Origin: Hedera helix
Lineage: Eukaryota > Streptophyta > Magnoliopsida > Apiales > Araliaceae
Assembly (NCBI GenBank): GCA_947179155.2
Contig: OX359273.1
Coordinates: 41,748,523 to 41,812,522 of the forward strand
Length of the DNA: 64,000 nucleotides
Reading direction: 5' to 3'
The notes below the pieces were generated by a model that had not been told where the DNA came from, searched no databases, and saw nothing but the letters and a program-made list of their open reading frames with translations. This document shows, piece by piece, positions 56,601 through 64,000 of this stretch. The number at the start of each line of letters is the position of its first letter. The first letter of the stretch is position 1. A program made the position numbers and the translations under genes.

Positions 56601-59192
56601 TTTTCCTTGGTTGTATCAACACCTTGCAGGTTAGAGCCAATCCCTCTGGGGCTTTGAGTTCACTTGCCTTCAGGTAAGAAATTGGATCCTTATTGTATCT
56701 CAATAAAGTTTTTTCAGATGCTACCGAAAGATTTTTGTACTTTGACAAGAAACGGCAAACAAAAGATGCAATTTTTATACTGTATTTTTGTTTATTATCA
56801 AGAAATAAGGAGTGAGGAGCTGCGGAATGAAGTTTGGCAACTGTTGCTTGGGTATAAACAGGTATTTAGTGCTTACATACTGAAGAATATTTTTGCTTGA
56901 TGATAATGCTTGATGAATATCTTTCTGGGCAAATTTTATGCTTTTACTCGTACATATAGGACAATTGAACCAAACCAAATTACAAATAGGTTCAATTTAG
57001 TTTGGTACATATTTACTAAATATTATATATAATATATAATAATTAATATATTTATTATTTATTACGTATTAATGACGTCACTGGGTCAATAACGGTTCGA
57101 CCACTGGTTGAACCGGTGATCCATCCACCCGGTAACTTTTCCGGTTCGATGAACGATCCGGTTCTGAGAACATTGGCAAAAAGTGTAGGTTGCTAGCTAG
57201 GCAAGAAAAATTATTATATATTACACTACCCAATGTGTTTTCATGGATTTATTTATTCGTATATAAACAAACAAGCATGAATGAACGTATTGAAAGACGT
57301 CAATTTTATTTGGTTTATTGAATAAGTTGTCACAAAGAGAATTTTCGTCTGCAGTGAGAAAATTGAAGTAGTAAAGAAAGAAAATAGGCGGGCCGGACTG
57401 GGTTTTGAGTAAACCAGGCCAAGCTTGTTGACAGGCCAGGCCAGGCCGGGTCTGAGCAAAAAAAATGTGGCATGTTCGTGGCCTCCAGGCCAGGCTTTGA
57501 CCAGGTCGGACTCAGGGCGGACCAAGGCCGTGTCGTAAGCCATTTGTGCACCACTACCCGGCGGTCGGACCGGTTTTACTGGTTCCCTACTTTTTTTATA
57601 AAAAAAAATTTAAGCATTTGAACTTAATTAAATGTATCATAGATTGAGTTTTGAGTTATGATCATGATTTAATATATTTCTTTTCATATAAATTTAGTAT
57701 TTATTTGAATTGTATAAAGTAAACATTGTACAAATAGATTTATTTTTTTTACCAAATTTGATTGAATGTATCCTAGAAATGTTTATGTTCATTTGTGTTT
57801 GATTTTATCACTCTTAAGTCTTGTATTTTGAGTTATGATCATGATTTAATATCTTTTTTTATATATAAATTTAGTATTTATTTGAAATGTATGAAGTAAA
57901 CATTGTACAAATATGTTTAATTTTTTTTTTTTGTAGATAAATTGATTAATTTTACATATTTACTAAATATTATATATAATATATAATAATAATTAATATA
58001 TTTAATTATTTATTATTGATTACATATTAATGACGTCACCGGTTCAATAACGATCCGACCACTGGTTGGACCAGTGACCCATCCACCCGATAACTTTTTC
58101 GGTTCGATGACCGGTCTGGATCTGAGAACACTGCCTATAGGTTGATTAATATTTAGTTGGCCTCGATATATCTTGTTGAAAAACATCAACTTTCTAAACA
58201 CAAACTTATATCTCCCAGCTGGTATAAACATGTCATATGCTCATTCCTACTATAAGTTGATGCACCTAAACTACTTCTTTCTTAATTACAGTGGTGTAAA
58301 AATTTGTTGGTCTCAAATGATCTGCCAAGACTTGAAGCTACTAAAAGTTTCTGACTGACCCCAAAAGCACCTATTTTGCTACTACCTAAATTGAGGTGGC
58401 AGCACTCCTTCCTGAACCCCAATTAGATAATATTTCGTAAATTTTAACACAGGCACAGAACTACAAAAGACAGACTATGGTACTCATATTGAAAACACAA
58501 ATTTTGTAGATGATAAATCATTAAATATCCTATCCCTTTTCGAACAAACAAAAAATACTTGCATAAACTATGGTACATCTATTCTTGTTGTTATGTAATT
58601 AAGCCACATCTGTCTTATCTGATTTCAAAGCTCGTATAGCTAAATTAGCACAATTATCATTGCATATTCCAATAATTCGAGCTTAGTTTAGACTTTAGAG
58701 AGTAAGGGACAGCCAGCAACCAGTCGCATGATACATTTTATAATACACTGGTGTATAAATTTACTGTAAATTTAGCTATTTATACATGCTCCCCTGCCAA
58801 CCCAATTGCTACAATATTTATTCTCTCAACTATAAGCCTTCCATTCCAATTGGGGAAGATTTACTCAATACCCTTAAAAGTGAATATTTAGCAAAAAAAA
58901 ATATCATTTAACCCAACAAGAATTAGATCAAACCAAAATTCAACAATAACCCAATTCAATAAATGCATCAAAACAATAAATGGGAGTTCAATTTACCCGC
59001 AACCGTGACGGGAGAATTGTCATCCTTTGAACTAACTTGGTCCTTGCTTTTGGAAACCAGATTTTCCTGAACTATCTGGCAAAGTAAACATGCCATATGA
59101 ACTGCTCTAACAGCAACTCCCAATTCTTCCGAGTAATTTCCCGGCTCAGAACCTGAAATCCCCATCTCCAACTTGTTCTGCTGACCCTCCAT
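53631..59192 (-). CDS. HAL2-like 3'(2'),5'-bisphosphate nucleotidase (PAP phosphatase)
   Basis: Three exons on the minus strand: 59192-58997, 54915-54228, 53934-53631 (TGA); 395 aa. It belongs to the Li-sensitive, Mg-dependent inositol monophosphatase superfamily. Metal-binding motifs are AEED at about 90-93, LDPVDGT at about 157-163 and WDHAAGVVIIQEAGG near residue 330. The closest remembered match is Arabidopsis HAL2-like (AHL, At5g54390), which removes the 3' phosphate from 3'-phosphoadenosine 5'-phosphate, a by-product of sulfation and a retrograde signal. The ATG at 59192 starts the conserved N terminus. The frame stays open to another ATG at 59408, which would add 72 residues, so a longer plastid- or mitochondrion-targeted form cannot be excluded. 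Intron 1 (54916-58996) is swollen by three nested hAT elements. Confidence 0.93.
56246..56477 (+). pseudogene. Captured fragment of an LRR-VIII receptor-like kinase
   Basis: Two LRR exon pieces separated by an intron. About 56246-56315 gives ITGNRLTGSIPKEFGNIQML, ending at a GT donor. 56406-56477 is exactly 72 nt, the usual LRR exon size, and gives LEYNQLSGDIPPELGNLPHI followed by a GTAAAA donor. The sequence fits the At1g53430/At1g07650 group (LRR VIII-2). The surrounding kinase and other LRRs are absent. Confidence 0.85.
56507..56861 (+). pseudogene. Captured fragment of transportin-1 (importin beta-2)
   Basis: Three exon-like blocks with intact splice sites: 56507-56548 (LDIEEDAFRGLCAM), 56630-56673 (VRANPSGALSSLAF) and 56803-56861 (EIRSEELRNEVWQLLLGYKQ). 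Order and spacing match the C-terminal HEAT repeats of plant transportin-1, which imports PY-NLS cargo. Some sequence between the second and third blocks is missing. It is joined directly to the LRR fragment within 30 bp, so two unrelated genes are fused inside the element. Confidence 0.85.
58142..58996. other. Remainder of intron 1 of the HAL2-like gene
   Basis: AT-rich intron sequence with no further repeat or coding signal recognised. The 5' splice site lies at 58997|58996. Confidence 0.5.
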
Positions 59193-59676
59193 TTCTGAAG
59201 AAAAATGGGTTTCAATTTGACTGCAGTTGGAGAGAGAAATAATTCGATTAGATGAATTCTGGAGGGGATTTCTATGGGAAAAGGGGCAGAAGAAGTATTT
59301 TGCTACATAATTATTGGGTATGAAATTATTCCATCTATTCGGGAACAGGGTCAGGGCATGTGGGATTTTTGTGGCAACACTTGTAGAAAACGAGGGCATT
59401 ATAAACAAGATTTAATTTGGATATATTCGGCTGAGAATGACACAGGCGTCTTGGGGAGAATAATAGGGGCCCTCTGCTATCCAGTCTCATGCGTCCAGAA
59501 ATTGGAAAGTTCAGTTCAGTTGAAGAAGAAAGACGAAAGGCTTTTTTTTTTAATTTAATTTTTATTTGGTATTCTATTTTTATGTTATTTATTTTATTTT
59601 CATATTTTTCTCCCTCAAGTAAAGACAAACTTCAAATCTTTCACACTGAGTTCCACAATTATATATATATATATAT

Positions 59677-59919
59677 GAATGATTTATGAGAAGTATTTAT
59701 TATGAAAAAAAAGAAGTAAACACCATTAACCTATGTTATTAATAGTATTAAATATAACTCATTATCATTCGTTACTATTAATAACAGATGATTTAGTCAT
59801 TTTCTATTATTAACAGCAAACGATAAATTTTATTTTTTTAAACTTAATCAACAGTCTCTATGATGAATAGTATGGATATTATTTGTCCTCTAATAAATAC
59901 TTGCTATAAATTATTATCC
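59677..59919. mobile_element. Fold-back element D, about 240 bp, next to TA microsatellites
   Basis: The left end TGAATGATTTATGAGAAGTA and the complement of the right end (GGATAATAATTTATAGCAAG) are inverted and bounded by TATATA tracts (59661-59676 and 59920-59942). The middle is an imperfect hairpin (ACTATTAATAACAGATGA region). It appears to be a worn member of the same family as A, B, C, E and F. Confidence 0.65.
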
Positions 59920-59962
59920 ATATATATATATATATATATATATAGAAAGAGAGAGAGAGAGG
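59920..59962. repeat. (TA)n followed by (GA)n microsatellite between elements D and F
   Basis: About 22 bp of TA repeat, then GA repeat, leading directly into the GGGGGG terminus of element F. Confidence 0.92.
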
Positions 59963-61315
59963 GGGGTTAATCTATAGCCACAGTTGTAAATTTAAATTTA
60001 TTTTTACAACAAATCATGGTCATCCAATTACAAATTTAACGGATAAAAATATTATTCATCCACACTTTAGTTTGGGGGAGCTTGCATCTTAGTTGGGCGG
60101 ATTCAAAAGTTGACCAAAATGGCTTCTAGGATTTGCATTTTAATAGTGTGAGCAGTTACTTTAAAAAATTCAATACATAATTAAAATATTAAAAAGCGGT
60201 GGCATTTTAATAATATTAGTGTATGCACTTTAGTTGTGTGAACTGTAAATATAGGAAACTGATATTTTCACAACAAAAAATGATATTTTCACAGCCAAAT
60301 CATCGCTATAAATGTATAGCGACGGTTTTGACTGTCGCTATACATCTATAGCTATGATTTGACTGTGAAAATATAAAAAATAACTGTAAAAATATCAGTT
60401 TCCTAAATATATTATACCTAATCGATCTTTCCTATTTTTATACGTAATAAGCTGCTACCACTAAGGGTTCATTCATTAATGCGTAAGCTACATCCCAAAT
60501 GCTTAATCAAACATGGCTTAATTCTTAACATCAATTCATTATAGATAAGAAACTACTGAATCAATATCCAATAAAGGTCCATCAATTCATATAATGAAAG
60601 CAGCATACTTGGCATCGTCGATTCAATCACTATATTTTCAAGTAAATGATAGTGTTGTCAAATTCAATAAATTGTTCGCAAATCAATTTCAATCCTAAAT
60701 CAGTTCTAAATCACTATCCACCATGATCTGTTGTAAAGATTATAATTGATTTAGTGTTGAAATTGATTTGTGAACAACTTACGGAATTTGACAACACAAT
60801 CATGTACTTGAGAATATAGTGATTATATCATGACAACTGATGATGCCATGTATGTTGTTTTCCCTATATAAATTGATAAACCCGTAGTTGATAGTGATTC
60901 AGCAGCTTCTTACCCATAGTGGGTTGCTGCTAAGAATCAAGTTATTTTTTATTGAGCACTTGGGATGCAGCTTACGCATGAATGAATGAGCTCTTAGTGG
61001 TAGCAGCTTGTTATGCATGAAGAAAGAAAAAATCGATAAGATATAATGTATTTACCGTCTGAACAACTAAAATGTGGATGCTAATATTACAAAAATTCTT
61101 CATTTTTTAATATTTTAATTATGTATTGAATATTTTAAAGTAATCGTCCACACTACTAAAGTGCAGATCCTATAGGGTGTTTTAGTTAACTTTTGAATCT
61201 GCGTAACTAAAGTGCTGATAGATGATATTTTTATCCATTAGATTTTGTGATTGGACAGTCATGATTTGTTGTGAGATTAAACTTAAGTTTACAACCGTGA
61301 CTATAGATCAGTTCC
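59963..61315. mobile_element. Fold-back element F, 1.35 kb near-complete palindrome
   Basis: The left end GGGGTTAATCTATAGCCACA and the complement of the right end (GGGAACTGATCTATAGTCAC) are inverted, and the symmetry continues to the centre near 60720. Matching pairs include CAATACATAATTAAAATATT (about 60170) with its complement (about 61105), AAGCTGCTACCACTAAG (about 60450) with its complement (about 60995), and AAATTGATTTGTGAACAA (about 60758) with TTGTTCGCAAATCAATTT (about 60673). The left arm is longer by a nested MITE. No coding capacity. Confidence 0.85.
60252..60405. mobile_element. Hairpin MITE nested in the left arm of element F
   Basis: Inverted ends TAGGAAACTGATATTTTCAC and its complement (GTAAAAATATCAGTTTCCTA) surround a hairpin centred on GCGACGGTTTTGACTGTCGC. 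The right arm of F lacks it: the corresponding place reads GACGGTAAATACATTATATC, which is an internal empty-site control. AATA occurs on both sides. Confidence 0.8.
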
Positions 61316-61334
61316 CATATATATATATATATAA
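61316..61334. repeat. (TA)n microsatellite between elements F and E
   Basis: The only sequence between the right terminus of element F and the left terminus of element E. Confidence 0.93.
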
Positions 61335-61505
61335 GGGAAAGAGTGTGTGTGATCTATAACAAATACTTGTTATAATACATTATTAGGATAAGTACATTTG
61401 TGGCGATTAATAGGAAGAATTAATGATCTATTTTATTTTTTTAAAAGTTATTAACTGCTTAAATAGTCTTATAAAAAAATTATGCATTTGTTATGAATCA
61501 CTCCC
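61335..61505. mobile_element. Fold-back element E, about 170 bp
   Basis: The left end GGGAAAGAGTGTGTGTGATC then TATAACAAATACTTG, and the complement of the right end GGGAGTGATTCATAACAAAT, match the shared terminal motif. A TA tract borders the left; TATTTATAT borders the right. Too short for any gene. Confidence 0.68.
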
Positions 61506-61753
61506 TATTTATATTTGAACTTTTTTTTTATTTTGTTTCAAAATTAAAAATAATTTCTAGGCATAGTAAGCCTGGATAGTATCAGGGAATCTCTCCTTAA
61601 AGAAAACAAATAAAATTTTAACTATTCTTCTTACAGAAGATTAACTATTCTTAAATTAATTAATTAATTAATCTAAAAGAATAGAAGGAATTCTATTTTA
61701 CACCAAGCAAATGGGCAAGGTTCACGACTAGGGTCTATTTGTTTAACAAAAAG

Positions 61754-63219
61754 TAGGGGTGAGCAAGAAACCTAAATAGCCCCGAAATCGCACAAAAAAT
61801 TTATCAAAATCGCACCAATAAAAGTGAACCAATAGTTCCAACGTATATGACGATTTTAGAAGGGTTGAGAAAACGAATTTACGATTTGGTTTCAATTTCT
61901 AGACCAAACCGCACTTTTAAAACCGCATCGCACCAATAAAGTTCAATTTGTGAAAAAATGAAATCAATATTAAAATTTGAGTTCAAATGAAACTTTTAAA
62001 CATGAGTTTTTAAGTTAGCATTTAAGTGGGTGTCTTTAATTATTTTAGATGAGTCCACATATAAATGTGTTTTTACTCCATGAGTAGATTAAAATCAAGT
62101 ATTTGGAAGCTCAAATTCTGATAATGAATGAGAAATTTACTCTTAAAGATCACCACTTGAATATGGTAATAAGTGTTTGTGGAAAATTAGTATATCATAT
62201 ATTTGAGAGAGAGAGAGAGAGAGAGAGATTAGGACATTATTCTGGTTCGCTGTTGTGTGTTATTTGTAGTGTTGCTATAGTACATGTGATATTTGTATCA
62301 TGAGAGACAAGCGCTACTTACTTTAAGCACCTATGGTGGGCATAACTATCGTAAGGACATAGTATCAAATACTAACATTGATCTATTGCAATTTTTTCTG
62401 TATTCATGCTAATATACCAAGGAAGTGTATATTATTTTATTTTAAAATTGTAATACATATTAAATAACAACTTAAGAATGAATCCAGCTAGATAAAACAT
62501 GTTTGTTTTGCTGTCTATTTTAAATTTTGTTCTGCTTTAGATGTAATCTAGACAGGTATGTCATATCTGCTTTGGTGTCTATTTTAACAACATTGGTTTA
62601 GATATAATCCAGATAGGTATGACATTTCTGCTTTAGTGTCTGAATTTAAATATTTTTCTAACAATCAATTTATGAAATACTATAATTTTGAATTTGGTGA
62701 ATTCGTTTGATTTTTAAGTCAGTAGGATTTTCACTTGTTTGAGACGTTTGTGTGTAGTTCTTATAATACACTTCTACACTCATCGATTATGCTCTTGTAA
62801 TACACTCAGATTATTTAGACTGATTCTTTAACACCTTATTGGCTTATCAACAGTGCTCCAACATTTTTCTTACCAAAGATAAAGATGTTCGCCTTGGTAA
62901 GTTTGTCAAAGTTTCTTTTTCCGTTAAACGAAAATTTGACGTTCTATTAATCTAGTAATATAAACACTGCAGAACTATTTCGCATAAACTCCATCCATAT
63001 GAGGTATGTTTTGAATATCTTTGTGTTTTATCTTGATGATTGTTTTTGTATTTTAATTGATTTTAAAATCGAAACCGCATCAAATAAAACTGCTTCCCAT
63101 ACTTTAAAATTGTACGAATTAATTTCATGTGCGATTTTAAATTTATCAAACCGTATTTAAATAATTTTATATGCGATTTGAATTTTAAACTGTATCAAAT
63201 AAAATTATGCACTGCTTTA
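61754..63219. mobile_element. Candidate non-autonomous hAT element, about 1.47 kb
   Basis: The left end TAGGGGTGAGCAAGAAACC is typical of plant hAT MITEs; the complement of the right end is TAAAGCAGTGCATAATTTTA. Flanks ACAAAAAG (61746-61753) and ACAAAAAA (63220-63227) give an 8 bp duplication with one mismatch, though A-rich. Sub-terminal repeats around AACCGCAT and GCGATTT occur near both ends, in opposite orientations. Inside are a (GA)n tract at about 62203-62228 and a short direct repeat (ATGTAATCTAGACAGGTATG and a near copy 60 bp on). No transposase was seen. Confidence 0.6.
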
Positions 63220-63227
63220 ACAAAAAA

Positions 63228-64000
63228 GGTAAAGAGAAAACGACTAGATTATAGCAATCTTTAATTTGTGGACGTTATCATAATATCACTAAACGATGAA
63301 GATAGTGAAAAAAAATATTTAAACAAGAAACTAATGGCCAAGGATCGATCCCAATAAAGGTTGTTCAAAAAACTTCCCAACAAAATAAATTTAGATGAGA
63401 AACTAACTGCCGAGGATAAGACAAAAGAAATCGTAGCAAGAAACGAATGATGAGAATTATAATAACAATAATAATAATAAAATCTGAGAACAAAATTGCG
63501 TAACATCTGTTTAAAGACATAATCCCACAATATAAAAGAAAGACGAGCATGAAACTAAATAGTTAATGGACATGAACACATTGCGTGTTTAAAAAAATAA
63601 AATAAAAATAAGAATTAAAAAAGAAGAGCCCATTAGAGAGCGAGAGAATAAAAATAAAAATACGAGTACAAAATAAAAGGGAAAAGAATAGTAACACGAT
63701 TTTAAGAAGACAATTATTTTCTTCTTTTTTCTTTCATAATAAGATGAGACAGTTATTTATTTTTCTATCCTTTTATAATAAGAGATTCTCCAAATTAAGC
63801 ATATTTTTATTTTAATATAAAGCTCAACTAATAAAATTTAAAACACGTTTATCATTTATACATTAAAAATCGTAAAACTAAAACACCCAAATATTTATAT
63901 CTTGAAAATACTTCCATGTGCCATTTCTATAATTTGGTCATCATGAGTTCATAAGCAATTAAGCATGACACTCCTGAGTTTTGAGTAAGAGTTTAAATGA
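63228..64000. other. AT-rich right edge of the window
   Basis: Low-complexity AT-rich sequence with no coding signal or recognised repeat. Confidence 0.5.

Larger units (their letters stand above)
55753..57175. mobile_element. Pack-type hAT element (level 3) carrying two host gene fragments
   Basis: The left end is CAATGTTGTCAAACCCGG; the complement of the right end is CAATGTTCTCAGAACCGG. An exact 8 bp target duplication GCAAAAAG flanks it at 55745-55752 and 57176-57183. CCGGTT-rich sub-terminal repeats occur on both sides. Between them are fragments of an LRR receptor kinase and of transportin-1, both on the + strand with introns still in place. The segment 55950-56160 may be a third captured piece, such as a leader with CT repeats; its source was not identified. 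Confidence 0.9.
55279..57556. mobile_element. Second hAT element (level 2) nested in the outer one
   Basis: The left end TAGGCATGCACAACAGG and the complement of the right end TAGTGGTGCACAAATGG share TAG and TGCACAA at the same spacing. Flanks CCCGACAG (55271-55278) and CCCGGCGG (57557-57564) agree at 6 of 8 bases. The same CCGGT-rich outer element continues on either side. GGCCAGGCC-type sub-terminal repeats sit at about 55300-55460 and 57390-57540, which is typical of TAGGGGTG-type plant hAT MITEs. Interrupted by the level 3 element. Confidence 0.75.
55168..58133. mobile_element. Outer hAT element (level 1) in intron 1 of the HAL2-like gene
   Basis: The left end is CATGGTTGTAAAACC; the complement of the right end is CAGTGTTCTCAGATCC. 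Flanks CCTGTAGG (55160-55167) and CCTATAGG (58134-58141) form an 8 bp target duplication with one mismatch, the hAT length. Sub-terminal CCGGT-rich repeats occur at both ends. The inner right part (57640-58030) contains a degenerate tandem copy (TTATGATCATGATTTAATAT at about 57657 and 57834). No transposase is encoded. It is interrupted by the level 2 element. Confidence 0.75.

Noticed and set aside
1..64000. CRISPR arrays, operons, ribosome-binding sites, rRNA and tRNA genes
   Set aside because: The sequence is a plant nuclear region; no spaced identical repeats, cloverleaf or rRNA motifs were recognised on either strand.

Overview
The window is nuclear DNA of a flowering plant, almost certainly a eudicot. 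It has AT-rich intergenic DNA, many short exons joined by GT-AG introns, plant-specific gene families (STRUBBELIG-type receptor kinases, JMJ24, SCAMP, DUF707), a captured fragment of plastid ycf2, and a heavy load of class II transposons. The exact taxon cannot be read from the sequence. All exon models were built by hand from reading-frame continuity and splice consensus; every intron joined keeps phase.

Host genes, left to right: (1) the last five exons of a STRUBBELIG-like receptor pseudokinase (275-2917, +, 5' end outside the window); (2) a JMJ24 orthologue, 13 coding exons, about 948 aa (15089-22730, +), with a long 5'-leader intron; (3) a SANT/Myb plus bromodomain protein, 5 exons, about 536 aa (24373-30150, +); (4) a DUF707 type II membrane protein, 15 exons, about 404 aa (33882-38883, +); (5) a secretory carrier membrane protein (SCAMP), 13 exons, about 310 aa (42429-47847, +); (6) a small secreted glycine-rich, cysteine-rich protein (49827-50279, -); (7) a HAL2-like bisphosphate nucleotidase, 3 exons, about 395 aa (53631-59192, -), whose first intron is over 4 kb because three hAT elements are nested in it. 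The genes are functionally unrelated, as expected for a plant chromosome arm.

Mobile DNA is the notable content. A 6.9 kb MuDR-like element (3851-10714) has about 65 bp terminal inverted repeats and two convergent genes: a FAR1-type transposase (frameshifted) and a separate small gene for a GRF zinc finger, coiled coil and C-terminal membrane helix. About 435 bp of target-like sequence is duplicated directly on both sides of it. Six fold-back elements (12090-14118, 14148-14845, 48220-49290, 59677-59919, 59963-61315, 61335-61505) share a terminal motif close to GGGRARTGATCYATARCAA. Most abut TA microsatellites, and they are stacked next to each other in two clusters. One of them carries a piece of plastid ycf2.

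In the HAL2-like intron, an outer hAT (55168-58133) contains a second hAT (55279-57556), which contains a third (55753-57175). The third carries intron-bearing fragments of an LRR-VIII receptor kinase and of transportin-1. Smaller items are a solo LTR with a 5 bp target duplication inside an intron, several Stowaway-like MITEs in introns, and a perfect 48 bp hairpin just downstream of the DUF707 gene. No tRNA, rRNA or CRISPR array was recognised.
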